Positions 24,613-33,834 of a DNA stretch of 64,000 bases are shown here, one piece after another. Origin of the DNA: UBA11612 sp963976395 (GTDB lineage Bacteria; Pseudomonadota; Alphaproteobacteria; Rhodospirillales; Rhodospirillaceae); assembly GCA_963976395.1 (NCBI GenBank), contig CAXBLG010000011.1, positions 1 through 64,000 on the forward strand, in the 5' to 3' direction. The notes beneath the pieces are model-generated. The model saw only the letters and a program-made list of their open reading frames with translations, did not search any database and was not told the origin of the DNA. The translations under genes were made by a program, and so were the position numbers. Numbering within the stretch: the stretch's first letter is position 1; each line of letters opens with the position of its first letter.

Positions 24613-25371
24613 ATGACTGAGATACGTCCCGTAGCTTTATTGGCGGTGCCGGATATACGGCACGCTTGTACTTGTTCCAACTCGAACGAGCAGCCGGAGA
24701 CAACCACTGCTGCCGCTCCACTCAGGATGTGGAGTGCACAAAGAAGTGACGCGCAATCCAAAGGACGTTTCTACGGCCTGGGACTCGCCGGCACGATCAT
24801 GCTGCATTTGGCATTGGTCGTGATGTGGATTTTTCACGGCAGTCTTTTCGGCCAACCGACCAACGCGAAACCCATTACAGTCGTCAATATTGTGAGCGAA
24901 GACATCGTGGAACAGGAGCCGCAGATTCCCGAGCCCGCCTTCGAAACACCGCCGGTAAATTTGACGTTTATCCCACCCGATGTCCGTTACGTCACACCAC
25001 CCCCTCCCTCGCCCCGCGCACCGACCGCCGCAATAGCGCCGATCAAATACGCACCGCCCAAGCCACAAGCGAACCAAGCCGTGATCGACAATTTCCACGG
25101 TAAATTGCTGGGTCATCTCAACCGCTTCAAACGCTACCCCGGCTCTGCCCGCTCGCGACGTCAGGAAGGCGTTACCTATGTGCGGTTCACCATGGACCGG
25201 ACCGGACACATTTTATCGGCGCGCTTGGAAGAGAGTTGCGGACACAAACTCCTTGATGAGGAAAGCCTAGCCCTTCTGCGCCGGGCCGAGCCCCTTCCAA
25301 TCCCGCCATCCGATGTACGCGGCGCACGTATAGAAATGATCGTGCCTGTAGAATTTTCCCTACGGCGTTGA
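24613..25371 (+). CDS. tonB: Energy transducer TonB
   Basis: Couples proton motive force to outer-membrane receptors. The ATG at 24613 is chosen because GGAG lies nine bases upstream; an open frame extends to 24574. An unusually long cytoplasmic N-terminus (about 55 residues) precedes the single helix LGLAGTIMLHLALVVMWIF with the key His. A proline-rich periplasmic spacer (PPPPSPRAPTAAIAPIKYAP) leads to the C-terminal domain with YPGSARSRRQEGVTYVRFTMD and SLALLRRAEPLPIPP, the YP...G.V pattern of TonB. It is divergent from the siderophore receptor, its likely partner. No exbB/exbD in the window. Confidence 0.92.
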   Translation: MTEIRPVALLAVPDIRHACTCSNSNEQPETTTAAAPLRMWSAQRSDAQSKGRFYGLGLAGTIMLHLALVVMWIFHGSLFGQPTNAKPITVVNIVSEDIVEQEPQIPEPAFETPPVNLTFIPPDVRYVTPPPPSPRAPTAAIAPIKYAPPKPQANQAVIDNFHGKLLGHLNRFKRYPGSARSRRQEGVTYVRFTMDRTGHILSARLEESCGHKLLDEESLALLRRAEPLPIPPSDVRGARIEMIVPVEFSLRR

Positions 25372-25486
25372 GGCGCGGCGTATTTGGCCGAAAATATCCT
25401 TCCTCCGGACCCACATCTATTCCCGAACGACATTGGTTTGGCGTACAGTGGCGTGTACCCAGACCTCGCCAAAAGGACATCCTCAT

Positions 25487-25822
25487 ATGGTTTTACCACC
25501 CGATCAGGTTTTCTATGTTAGCCCAGCCGAGATCAAGGATTGGCGCGATGCGAATAACGCCGTGATCGTGGACGTGCGCGAGGAAAACGAATGGATGGAG
25601 TCGCATATTCCTGGCGCCATCCTGATGCCGCTTTCCACGTTCGACCCTGCAGCTATTCCCGACCCAGGCAACAAGCATTTGGTGTTTCACTGCCGTAGCG
25701 GACGGCGGTGCGGCATGGCCGCCGAGAAAGCAGTGGCTGCTGGCTACACCGGCATTATTAAACGCATGGAAGGCGGCTTCCTGGCCTGGGATGCGGCAGG
25801 CTTCGACAGCGAGCCCGGTTAA
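25487..25822 (+). CDS. Rhodanese-like domain protein
   Basis: A single-domain sulfurtransferase of 111 residues. The ATG at 25487 is preceded by AAAAGGAC; longer frames upstream are not needed. The active-site loop HCRSGRRCGMAAEKA contains the catalytic cysteine in the canonical CRxGxR context plus a second cysteine three residues later. VIVDVREENEWMESHIPGA is the typical N-terminal signature. It lies 12 bp before a Usp-domain gene, so the two are probably co-transcribed. Substrate unknown; thiosulfate or protein persulfide is likely by family. Confidence 0.92.
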   Translation: MVLPPDQVFYVSPAEIKDWRDANNAVIVDVREENEWMESHIPGAILMPLSTFDPAAIPDPGNKHLVFHCRSGRRCGMAAEKAVAAGYTGIIKRMEGGFLAWDAAGFDSEPG

Positions 25823-25834
25823 ACGCGGCGCCCC

Positions 25835-26353
25835 ATGGCCTCGCCCGCACCTTCACCCGCACCTTCAGGGGACTCAGCCCCGAAACCGGGACCGTCACTT
25901 GCTCCCGAGCAGAGCCGCCAATTTTTGGTGGTCGTGGACGAAAGCGCCGAGTTAGACGCTGCCCTACGCTATGCGTGCGGGCGAGCACGCAACACCGGCG
26001 GCAAGATCGCGCTTTTGTACGTGTACGATGTGGACCCCGACTTCATGCACTATCAGTTTGTGCAAGAGTTGGCCGATGTGGAAGCGCGCGCGGATGCGGA
26101 CGGCGTTCTGCGCGTGTTTGCCCAGCGGGTTTTGAAAGAAACCGGACGCGAACCCGACCTCTATGTGCGCAAGGGTAACCGCCGCGACCAGTTGTTCAAG
26201 TTGGTGAAGGAACGACCGGAGTTATCGCTTCTCATCCTCTCGTCCGCCGTCGGCCAGAAGCCCGGCCCCTTAGTGGAAGCTGTAACAGGAAAATATGCGG
26301 GTAAAATCGGCCTACCGGTGACAATCGTTCCGGGAAAGCCTAAGGAAGAGTAG
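25835..26353 (+). CDS. Universal stress protein family protein
   Basis: 172 residues. After a proline/alanine-rich start (SPAPSPAPSGDSAPKPGP), the Usp fold begins QFLVVVDESAELDAALRYAC and ends GKIGLPVTIVPG. The ATP-binding Gly-rich loop of some Usp proteins (G2xG9xGS/T) is replaced by SSAVGQKPGPLVEAVTG, so nucleotide binding is uncertain. It follows the rhodanese gene by 12 bp. Confidence 0.85.
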   Translation: MASPAPSPAPSGDSAPKPGPSLAPEQSRQFLVVVDESAELDAALRYACGRARNTGGKIALLYVYDVDPDFMHYQFVQELADVEARADADGVLRVFAQRVLKETGREPDLYVRKGNRRDQLFKLVKERPELSLLILSSAVGQKPGPLVEAVTGKYAGKIGLPVTIVPGKPKEE

Positions 26354-26406
26354 GCACGTTATTATAATCATTTTGCCGTAGATCAATTCTGCTTGGGAGT
26401 CACACC

Positions 26407-27273
26407 ATGCCTAAAGTCGATTCACGCATTGTCGATCTGTATAACGAATATATTCACACTTCACTGTCGCGCTCTGAGTTTTTGGCGCGCGTTACCCGCA
26501 TCGTCGGCGTTGCCGGCGCTGCCGCGGTACTGCCGCTGGTCGAGCCCAACTACGCGTTTGGCCGCCAGGTTGATGAAAACGATGAGCGCCTTGATGTAGG
26601 TTACATCACCTATGACGGCGTGGCTGGACCAGTGCGCGCGTATCAGGCGCGACCCAAGGGTGGTGGCAAACTTCCGGCAGTGGTGGTCATTCATGAAAAC
26701 CGGGGCCTGAACAAACATATTGAGGATGTCGCTCGCCGCGCGGCCATCACCGGTTATCTAGCCGTTGCGCCGGATGGCCTAACCGTTGCCGGCGGTGCGC
26801 CGGAAGACCAGGAAGCTGCACGGGACTTGTTTGCCAAAACCGACCGCGCGCGCATCGGTGCAGATGTCATGGCCGCCGTGCCGTATCTCGCGGCGCATTC
26901 CGAGAGCACAGGCCGGGTGGGATCGGTCGGATTTTGTTATGGCGGTGGAGTGGCTTTGCGCTGCGCGATTGATGTTGAAGGCTTGAGCGCGGCGGCCGGA
27001 TTTTACGGCAGCGTTCTGGGGGCAGACGACGTGGCCAAGCTAAAGGTGCCGGTGATGATGCACTTCGCCGGAGACGATCCGCGCATCAACGCAGGCATTG
27101 CCGATTTTCGCGCGGCAATGGACACGCGCAAGGTCGCCTACAGCATCCATATGTATCCCGGAACCGGCCACGGTTTTCACAATGATACAAGTCAGGCACG
27201 TTACGATGCCGAGGCGGCGAAGTTAGCTTGGAACCGAACCGTTGCTTTCTGGGACCACTATTTGAAGGGTTGA
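26407..27273 (+). CDS. Dienelactone hydrolase family protein
   Basis: An alpha/beta hydrolase of 288 residues in the YghX-like branch. An N-terminal extension of about 55 residues precedes VGYITYDGVAGPVRAYQARP. The nucleophile cysteine is in VGFCYGGGVALR, with the acid in HFAGDDPRINAG and the histidine in GTGHGFHND. The extension contains a hydrophobic stretch (IVGVAGAAAVLPLVE) after SRSEFLARVTR, which could be a twin-Arg-less export or anchoring signal. ATG is preceded by GGGAG about nine bases away. It is tail to tail with the SLC13 gene, 7 bp apart. Confidence 0.92.
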   Translation: MPKVDSRIVDLYNEYIHTSLSRSEFLARVTRIVGVAGAAAVLPLVEPNYAFGRQVDENDERLDVGYITYDGVAGPVRAYQARPKGGGKLPAVVVIHENRGLNKHIEDVARRAAITGYLAVAPDGLTVAGGAPEDQEAARDLFAKTDRARIGADVMAAVPYLAAHSESTGRVGSVGFCYGGGVALRCAIDVEGLSAAAGFYGSVLGADDVAKLKVPVMMHFAGDDPRINAGIADFRAAMDTRKVAYSIHMYPGTGHGFHNDTSQARYDAEAAKLAWNRTVAFWDHYLKG

Positions 27274-27280
27274 GCGCTGG

Positions 27281-29128
27281 TTACAGGGGAAAGAACTTCG
27301 GCAACAGCCACGAGTACATTCCCCACATAATCAACAGCAACGGCGTGCCTGTCTTGACGAAATCTTTGAACTGATACCGTGCGGCGCCCATGATCAGTAA
27401 ATTGGTTTGATACCCCATCGGCGTTAGGTAACAAAGATTAGCGCCGAAAAGCACGGCGAGGACAAAGGGCTCTGCAGACACTCCAAGCTGGCTCGCGATA
27501 CTAATGCCGATCGGCGTCCCCACAGCCGCAGCGGCGTTGTTCGACACAAAGTTTGTCAGGATCGCGATCAGAAGCATCAGACTGCTTAAGATTACCGCCG
27601 GGGAAAAAGAACTCACCGCCGAAACGTATTCCATCGCAAGAAATTCAGCGCCGCCGGTCGCCGTCAACGCACTCCCCAAAGCCAAACTGGCCGCGACAAT
27701 TAAAATGACCTCGGTATTGAGACTTTGCCCAACGTCTTCCCACTTCATACAGGAGGTAAACAACAGGGCAAGCACACCTAATATCGCAGCGATGCTGATC
27801 GGCAACACTTGTGTTGCCGCCAACAAAACGACCGCAAACATAATCGCGAGAGCCGTGAGCGCTTTCTTGTTTCTCGGCAACGACATGGCGCCGTCGAGAA
27901 CAAGAAAATCACCTGTGCTTTTCACCGACTCCAAAGCGCTTTGCGGACCTTGAACGAGCAAAACATCTCCCGCGTGGACGACCGCATCTCTTATTTCCTC
28001 GGATTTTGTTGAAACGGGAGCACTAAGCTTGCGCAAACCGAGCACGATAAGTCCCATGCGCTCAGCGAAGCGCTCGTGACCAACGGTCGAGCCCGCAAGA
28101 CTCGAACTGGGGGAAACCACCAGCTCCGCCATATGGTGGCTGACAACTTCTTCTTCGAGTTGGTGGTAGTCGGGCAAATCATCGTCACCTAAGTCGTGAA
28201 GAGGAAGTTTGAGATCGTCCGATATCAGCTTCAAATTAGTGCGCGTATCACGAACCAAAAGCCGATCACCCGCTTCGATTTTCAGAGAAGGCAAGCGCAT
28301 TAAATAGATGTTGTCCCCGCGCTTGATCTCAAGAACTCGTGGACGGCTGGGGCTTTTCTCCAACAGATCTTTCAGCGGCTTTCCGACAAGATCGCTATCG
28401 TCTGGAACGTACAACCAGGCATCAAACAACTGCAGACCTTGGCCTGGAGTCTTCACTTCGCGGTCACGAAGAAATCGCGGCGCAATGAGCCACAGAAACA
28501 AAAGCGCGGGAACAAACGCGATTAATGTGAGGTGAACAAAATCGAACACACCGATACGCGAAGCGCCTAGCTCACTTGCTATGGATACGACGATCACATT
28601 TGTTGAGCTTCCAATTGTTGTACCCATACCGCCGATCAAAGCGGAATAATTCATAGGCATTAGAAATTTGGAGGGCGACATCTTCGTACGCGTTGCCACG
28701 CTTGTGATAACAGCGATCATGACAATCATAAGAGGAGTGTTGTTGAGAACGCCGCTAAGTCCCGCGCACATGATTAAAGTGAGCAGCATGGTGATAAGAG
28801 GAGATACGCTCCATAGCTTTGCGATAAGCCGGGCCGCCGGTTCAAGAGCGCCGGTCAGCAGAAGACTTCGGCCCAAAATCATCAAAGCACAGATCGCGAT
28901 TAGGGCTTCGTTACCAAAGGCTGAAAAAACGTTTCCAGGCCCGAATGTTCCAAATGCGCCCGCGTAAGGAAACAACGAAAACATCGTCACGAGCCCGACG
29001 ATCACGCCCAGCGCCACGGTGGGCATGGGTATGCGTTCAGTGGCGAAAAGATAAAATATGACCGGCGTAGCCAACAACAAAACGATAGCGTGAAATTCGG
29101 GCAATGACGTCACCGGGGAAAAGTTCAA
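27281..29128 (-). CDS. SLC13-family permease with RCK_C domains
   Basis: A 615-residue anion transporter. N-terminal helices (about 10-205) carry the first conserved Na+/substrate hairpin LNNTPLMIVMIAVI. Two soluble TrkA-C domains lie in the middle (about 215-300 and 305-385: DSDLVGKPLKDLL, HMAELVVSPSSSLAGSTVG). The C-terminal half repeats the fold with FVSNNAAAAVGTPIGISIA. Dicarboxylate, sulfate or related anions are the usual substrates; the exact one cannot be told. It is a single gene, with a long non-coding region upstream. Confidence 0.92.
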   Translation of the reverse strand: MNFSPVTSLPEFHAIVLLLATPVIFYLFATERIPMPTVALGVIVGLVTMFSLFPYAGAFGTFGPGNVFSAFGNEALIAICALMILGRSLLLTGALEPAARLIAKLWSVSPLITMLLTLIMCAGLSGVLNNTPLMIVMIAVITSVATRTKMSPSKFLMPMNYSALIGGMGTTIGSSTNVIVVSIASELGASRIGVFDFVHLTLIAFVPALLFLWLIAPRFLRDREVKTPGQGLQLFDAWLYVPDDSDLVGKPLKDLLEKSPSRPRVLEIKRGDNIYLMRLPSLKIEAGDRLLVRDTRTNLKLISDDLKLPLHDLGDDDLPDYHQLEEEVVSHHMAELVVSPSSSLAGSTVGHERFAERMGLIVLGLRKLSAPVSTKSEEIRDAVVHAGDVLLVQGPQSALESVKSTGDFLVLDGAMSLPRNKKALTALAIMFAVVLLAATQVLPISIAAILGVLALLFTSCMKWEDVGQSLNTEVILIVAASLALGSALTATGGAEFLAMEYVSAVSSFSPAVILSSLMLLIAILTNFVSNNAAAAVGTPIGISIASQLGVSAEPFVLAVLFGANLCYLTPMGYQTNLLIMGAARYQFKDFVKTGTPLLLIMWGMYSWLLPKFFPL

Positions 29129-29780
29129 TAAAACGAAGGCACCTTATCACCATCCATCTGCCGTCCTGAACCACATTGAACGTAACTATGAGACCCGCGA
29201 ATTTTGCATCGCATGTGAAGTTGAATCCGGAATCCACCACCGTAAATTGTCGGCGCGCTTTAACTCATCTCGATTCCTAACGCCTCTTTACGGTGATCTA
29301 TCCATGACCGTGCGGTCAGTCGCTAAGTTTGCTTACGCGTGAATGGTCCTTGAATGGTCTGGCCTCGTTTGGGAAAAAAGAGAACAGCATGGGTGGTCTA
29401 AGGTGTAATCAGCGGCGAATCTGGGCCGGTCTTTGCTGACCGCTTGGACAGCCCACGACTCGGCTTATGCACGCTTCGCGAGAACAAAAGGTGAAAATAG
29501 CCAATTTTTCCTTCATATTTAGGTAATTATTCGAAAATTACGTCTAAAATCACAAGGACGAGACCGCGCGAAAAGCGTACATTTCTAACAATCAAGGTTG
29601 TCTATATGTAGCGGCTCAGAGATGGGCGCTATACGCGGGATCCGGGAGGGACCGCGCGTATTTGTGAGTAGTAGTTTTTGGCGAATTCGTCCCGATTTCG
29701 AAAGGGACAATTAATGTGTGATGATGGCGTGTGCCGTCACCGCTTTGGCCGAGCAACACTTGAAGTGTGGGGAGAGAACG
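29129..29780. other. Long intergenic region before the DUF1552 cluster
   Basis: About 650 bases without a recognisable gene. It holds an inverted repeat GTAATTATTCGAAAATTAC (29523-29541), which is an operator candidate, two GAATGGTC direct repeats near 29340-29360, and a hairpin with arms ATACGCG (29631-29637) and CGCGTAT (29655-29661) that may form the mRNA leader of the downstream cluster. A frame reading into the first DUF1552 gene from 29718 is considered upstream extension only. Confidence 0.5.
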
Positions 29781-31118
29781 ATGAACGGATTTAACAGACG
29801 TCGCGTCCTAAAGGGCATGTTGAACGGCGGTGCGGTGACAGTCGCCTTGCCTCTTCTCAATTGTTTCCTGAACGGAAACGGAACTGCGCTCGCCTCGGGT
29901 GCGCCGATGCCCGTGCGGTTCGGCACCTGGTCCTGGGGCCTTGGGATGAACTCACCGGTTTTCGTACCGAAAAAAACCGGCCCCAACTATGACCTGCCGG
30001 AAGAAATACAATCCCTGGCGCCAGTTCAGAAACACATCAATTTATTTACGAATTTCACCGCCTTCCGCGATGACATGCCGCTTTTGTGCCATACATCGGG
30101 ATGGGTGATTCAAAGAACCGGCAGCGCTCCGAAAGACGGATCGCACATTCCAGGCGAAACCATCGACGTCACCATCGCCAATCAGATCGGCCGCACTACA
30201 CGGTTCAAGTCATTGACCACCACGGCGACCGGCGACGTCAAGGACACGATCAGCTACGAAAACGGCAATACACCCAACGCGCCGGAATGGTCGCCAATGG
30301 CTTTCTACACGCGCTTGTTCGGACCGGAGTTCCCCGATCCTAACGCCGAGAACTTCACCCCCGACCCTGCCGTCATGGTGCGCAAAAGCGTTCTGTCCAG
30401 CGTGATGGACGACACCCGCGGACTGATGCGCAAAGTGGGCACTGAGGACAGAGCCCGCCTTGATCAATACTTCACCGGCCTACGCCACTTGGAGCAGCAA
30501 TTCGCGCAGCGGCTGGCAAAGCCGGAGCCGATTGAGGCGTGCGTTCCAGGCGCGGCACCCGAAGAAAAATTGCAAGCCGGCAAGCAATCCGAACTGGTCG
30601 CGGCTCGTCACCGGATGATGACCGAGCTAATGGTCATGGCTCTTGCCTGTGATCAAACCCGGGTTTTCAATATGTCGTACGCGGCCCGCGGCACCTCGAC
30701 CCTTAAGGTGGGTTATGAGAAACCGCACCACACCTGTACGCACGAAGAACCCCTCGACACGAGCCTTGGGTATCAACCGATCGCTTCGTGGTTTACACGG
30801 CGCGCCATGGAAGCCTGGGCCGACTGCGTGAATGCTTTTACGAAGGTCAAGGAAGGTGACGGCACGCTGCTTGATAATGTTCTCATCTACGGCAGCACCG
30901 ATGTTGGCTACGCCAGAATCCATTCCTTGGACGGCATGCCGGCCTTTACCGCCGGTCGTGCAGGCGGACGCGTCAAGACCGGTCTGCACATCGATGCCGG
31001 GAACACCAGCACAGCCCGTCTCGGCTATACCGCATTGCGTGTTATGGGCGTCGACACACCGTCGTGGGGCACCAACAGCAACAACACCTCCAAGGAGATG
31101 GGGGAAATACTCGCTTAA
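29781..31118 (+). CDS. DUF1552 exported protein, paralogue A
   Basis: 445 residues from ATG at 29781, chosen for GGGGAGAG eight bases upstream and for equal length with its paralogue. The N-terminus NRRRVLKGMLNGGAVTVALP is a twin-arginine export signal. The DUF1552 pattern follows: MPVRFGTWSWGLGM, YDLPEEIQSLAPVQKHIN, GETIDVTIANQIG, GLMRKVGTEDRARLDQYF and YARIHSLDGMPAFTAGRAGGR. The fold is related to sulfatase/DUF1501-type hydrolases, but no activity is known. The usual partner, a DUF1592-type cytochrome, is absent. It starts a plus-strand cluster of exported proteins. Confidence 0.92.
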   Translation: MNGFNRRRVLKGMLNGGAVTVALPLLNCFLNGNGTALASGAPMPVRFGTWSWGLGMNSPVFVPKKTGPNYDLPEEIQSLAPVQKHINLFTNFTAFRDDMPLLCHTSGWVIQRTGSAPKDGSHIPGETIDVTIANQIGRTTRFKSLTTTATGDVKDTISYENGNTPNAPEWSPMAFYTRLFGPEFPDPNAENFTPDPAVMVRKSVLSSVMDDTRGLMRKVGTEDRARLDQYFTGLRHLEQQFAQRLAKPEPIEACVPGAAPEEKLQAGKQSELVAARHRMMTELMVMALACDQTRVFNMSYAARGTSTLKVGYEKPHHTCTHEEPLDTSLGYQPIASWFTRRAMEAWADCVNAFTKVKEGDGTLLDNVLIYGSTDVGYARIHSLDGMPAFTAGRAGGRVKTGLHIDAGNTSTARLGYTALRVMGVDTPSWGTNSNNTSKEMGEILA

Positions 31119-31161
31119 ACCGGCGCCGGTATACGGCACGGCTATATTTCAAGGAGTTCTT

Positions 31162-32322
31162 ATGAAACGTAATCTACTCGTAAAGTTTAACCGGTCGTCT
31201 ATTGCGCCCCGGGTGTTAATGGCTGCAACGATCCTCGCGACATGTGGCGCCGGCAGTGCTATTGCCGAAGGTGATGCTTCCTCAGTGACTGATGCTTCCT
31301 CCGTTATTAAAGACGGTAAAATCGGCTACGTACTTTCTTACAAGCACTGGGCCTTATACCAAACTCCGGAAGGCAAGACTGAATGCCCGCAAGGCTTCAA
31401 TGATGGCCCCCGCGAGCAGTTCAAGGTTCTGTTTCCCGACGATGGGCAAAAGCGGACCCTCATGGAAACTCAAATCGCCCGTGAGAGCGAAGTTTGGCAT
31501 CCGGGCCTGTCGGAAGAACCTTACGAATTTCGTGAAGTCGAAGGAAAGGTCTCACGCGGCCTCAACCTTGACGGCAAAGTCAGCGCTGATGATTTCGTCA
31601 GCCCCGAGGGTGATGAAGGGATCGACAACCAGCTTTATCGCACCATCGGCTGCGTTGCGAACTTCAGAGGCCCCGACGGCACGGCCTATCACTTTGAAAA
31701 TTCTTTTATGCAAACCTATAATTTCAACCGGTTTGTGATCGAACTATCGGGTGTTGATGACATCGTCAACGATGATGACGTGACGGTGACTACTTACCGC
31801 GGGCTTGACTTCCTGCTCACTGACGCAACAGGAAAAGACTTTATTCCGGGCGGAACACAGCGCATCGACATGCGCTGGGGTAAGCCGTTCATTCAGGAGT
31901 TCAAGGGTAAGATCGTCGATGGCGTTCTGACCACCGAGGCCGCCGACGTAGATATGCCCTGGTCATCGACGTTTGCGACAAGCAGCGTTCACTCCTTGCG
32001 TGGTGTGAAGTTTGAAATGAAGATCACGCCCGATGGAGCTGAAGGTCTTATGGCCGGCTACGCTGACATCCAAGATTGGTACTATCACGCGACCACGACA
32101 TGGTCGACGCATCACCAGAGCTATGGCCAGGAATCTTCCCCGTCGATATACCGGGCAATGCACCGCCTTGCCGACGGCTATCCTGATCCGAAGACCGGCA
32201 AAAACACCGCCCTTTCGATGGCTATTGATGTGAAATTTACGCAGGTCTTCATCGTCCGTCCGTCACAGGAAGTGGCCTCCGAGGATGCAAAAACAATGGA
32301 CCGCGTTGCATCAGCTAAGTAA
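31162..32322 (+). CDS. Exported protein of unknown function between DUF1552 paralogues
   Basis: 386 residues from ATG at 31162, preceded by AAGGAG at the right distance; a longer frame overlapping the DUF1552 gene is rejected. A signal peptide (VLMAATILATCGAGSAIAE) is plain. The mature protein is acidic, rich in Trp/Tyr and has two cysteines (ECPQG, GCVANFRG). Segments such as YVLSYKHWALYQT and DQ-free repeats near DIVNDDDVTVTTYRGLDFLL do not recall a known family. It is 43 bp after paralogue A and 120 bp before paralogue B, and may form a complex with them in the periplasm. Function unknown. Confidence 0.88.
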   Translation: MKRNLLVKFNRSSIAPRVLMAATILATCGAGSAIAEGDASSVTDASSVIKDGKIGYVLSYKHWALYQTPEGKTECPQGFNDGPREQFKVLFPDDGQKRTLMETQIARESEVWHPGLSEEPYEFREVEGKVSRGLNLDGKVSADDFVSPEGDEGIDNQLYRTIGCVANFRGPDGTAYHFENSFMQTYNFNRFVIELSGVDDIVNDDDVTVTTYRGLDFLLTDATGKDFIPGGTQRIDMRWGKPFIQEFKGKIVDGVLTTEAADVDMPWSSTFATSSVHSLRGVKFEMKITPDGAEGLMAGYADIQDWYYHATTTWSTHHQSYGQESSPSIYRAMHRLADGYPDPKTGKNTALSMAIDVKFTQVFIVRPSQEVASEDAKTMDRVASAK

Positions 32323-32336
32323 CGCACTTCGTTCAA

Positions 32337-32365
32337 GCCATGTGGCCGAATACCGGCCGCATGGC
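32337..32365. promoter_or_regulatory. Intercistronic hairpin before second DUF1552 gene
   Basis: GCCATGTGGCC (32337-32347) pairs with GGCCGCATGGC (32355-32365) with one G-T pair and a 7-nt loop. No T run follows, so it may be an mRNA processing or stability element within the cluster rather than a terminator. Confidence 0.55.
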
Positions 32366-32442
32366 AGCAACGAAGACCGCTCGAACGGCTCCTTGCCTTC
32401 GCAACCCGTCGTTGGAGACCATTAAAGCCGAGGGAGTTCGAC

Positions 32443-33780
32443 ATGAACGGACTGAATAGACGCCGTGTGTTGAGAGGTATGCTGAACGGCGGCGCGGTAT
32501 CGGTCGCCTTACCGTTTCTCAACTGCTTTCTTAACGGTAACGGCACAGCCCTAGCTTCCGGCGCACCGATGCCAGTGCGATTTGGAACATGGTCTTGGGG
32601 CCTTGGGATGACGGAGAAAGTCTTCGTCCCCAAAAAAACCGGGGTAAACTACGACCTGCCCGAAGAAATTGCTTCTCTGAAGCCCGTTCAACAACACATC
32701 AATCTGTTCACGAACGCCAATGCTTTTCGAGATAATTACGCAAACCTGTGTCACTACACCGGCTGGGTAATTCTGCGCACCGGCGCTGCTCCGAAAGACG
32801 GCAACGATATTCCTGGCGAGACCATAGATGTGACCATCGCCAATCAGATTGGCGGCGCTAACCGCTTCAAGTCGTTGACAGCAACCGCAACAACAGAAGT
32901 GCGCAGCACCCACAGCTATCAAAACAGCACGACGCCGAATCTCCCGGACGTATCGCCGATAGACTTTTACACCCGTCTATTCGGCCCTGAGTTCCCCGAC
33001 CCCAATGCCAAAAACTTCACACCCGATCCGCGCGTTATGGTTCGCAAGAGCGTCCTATCCGGCGTTATGGAGGATACGCGAGGCTTGATGCGCAAAGTCG
33101 GTTCGGAAGACAAAGCTCGGTTAGATCAATACTTCACAGGTTTGCGCCAACTTGAGCAACAATTCGAACAGCGTCTGACAAAACCCGAACCCATTGCCGC
33201 ATGCCAACCCAGCGGAGCCCCTAAGGAAGTCCTTCCGCCGGGACGGGAAGCCGAGGTGCTGGCCGCCCGCCATCGTATGATGACCGAACTCATGGTCATG
33301 GCTGTGGCCTGTGATCAGACCCGTGTCTTCAACATGCATTATACAACCCGCGCCGGAGACGCGACCAAGGCCGGCTATGAAAAGCCGCACCACACGGCAA
33401 CTCATGAAGAACCCATTGATGACGTGCTTGGGTATCAACCCACCGTCTCGTGGTTTACGCGACGCGCCATGGAGGCTTGGGCGGATTACGTTCAGGCTTA
33501 TACTAAGATTCCGGAGGGCGACGGAACCCTACTGGACAATGTGCTGATCTACGCGACAACAGATCACGGCTACGCCCGCATTCATTCGCTTGATGGAATG
33601 CCGATGTTTACCGCCGGACGCGCCGGTGGACGCATAAAGACAGGTTTGCATGTCGATATGGGAGCCACCTCCGGCGTTCGCCTTGGCTACACAGCTTTGC
33701 GCACCATGGGCGTTGAGACCCCCTCTTGGGGCACCAAGAGCAATGCGACCTCGAAAGAGGTTGGAGAAATTCTAGTTTAG
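32443..33780 (+). CDS. DUF1552 exported protein, paralogue B
   Basis: 445 residues, the same length as paralogue A and very close in sequence: the first 50 residues differ at only a few positions, including the same twin-arginine signal NRRRVLRGML. Core motifs repeat (FGTWSWGLGMTEKVFVPKKTG, GETIDVTIANQIG, RIHSLDGMPMFTAGRAGGR). It differs mainly in the mid-region, where TTRAGDATKAGYEKPHHTATHEEP replaces the GTSTLK loop of A. GAGGGAG lies just upstream of ATG. It arose by gene duplication and now lies one gene away from its copy, which suggests two related subunits or substrates. Confidence 0.92.
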   Translation: MNGLNRRRVLRGMLNGGAVSVALPFLNCFLNGNGTALASGAPMPVRFGTWSWGLGMTEKVFVPKKTGVNYDLPEEIASLKPVQQHINLFTNANAFRDNYANLCHYTGWVILRTGAAPKDGNDIPGETIDVTIANQIGGANRFKSLTATATTEVRSTHSYQNSTTPNLPDVSPIDFYTRLFGPEFPDPNAKNFTPDPRVMVRKSVLSGVMEDTRGLMRKVGSEDKARLDQYFTGLRQLEQQFEQRLTKPEPIAACQPSGAPKEVLPPGREAEVLAARHRMMTELMVMAVACDQTRVFNMHYTTRAGDATKAGYEKPHHTATHEEPIDDVLGYQPTVSWFTRRAMEAWADYVQAYTKIPEGDGTLLDNVLIYATTDHGYARIHSLDGMPMFTAGRAGGRIKTGLHVDMGATSGVRLGYTALRTMGVETPSWGTKSNATSKEVGEILV

Positions 33781-33834
33781 AACACCAGGTTAAGAAATAC
33801 CAACGAGCGACTCTTTTTGTAAGGAATGGAAGAC

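Noticed and set aside
30832..31161. Upstream half of the 496-aa frame over the DUF1552 gene
   Set aside because: It overlaps a real gene in another frame; the true start at 31162 has AAGGAG and a signal peptide.
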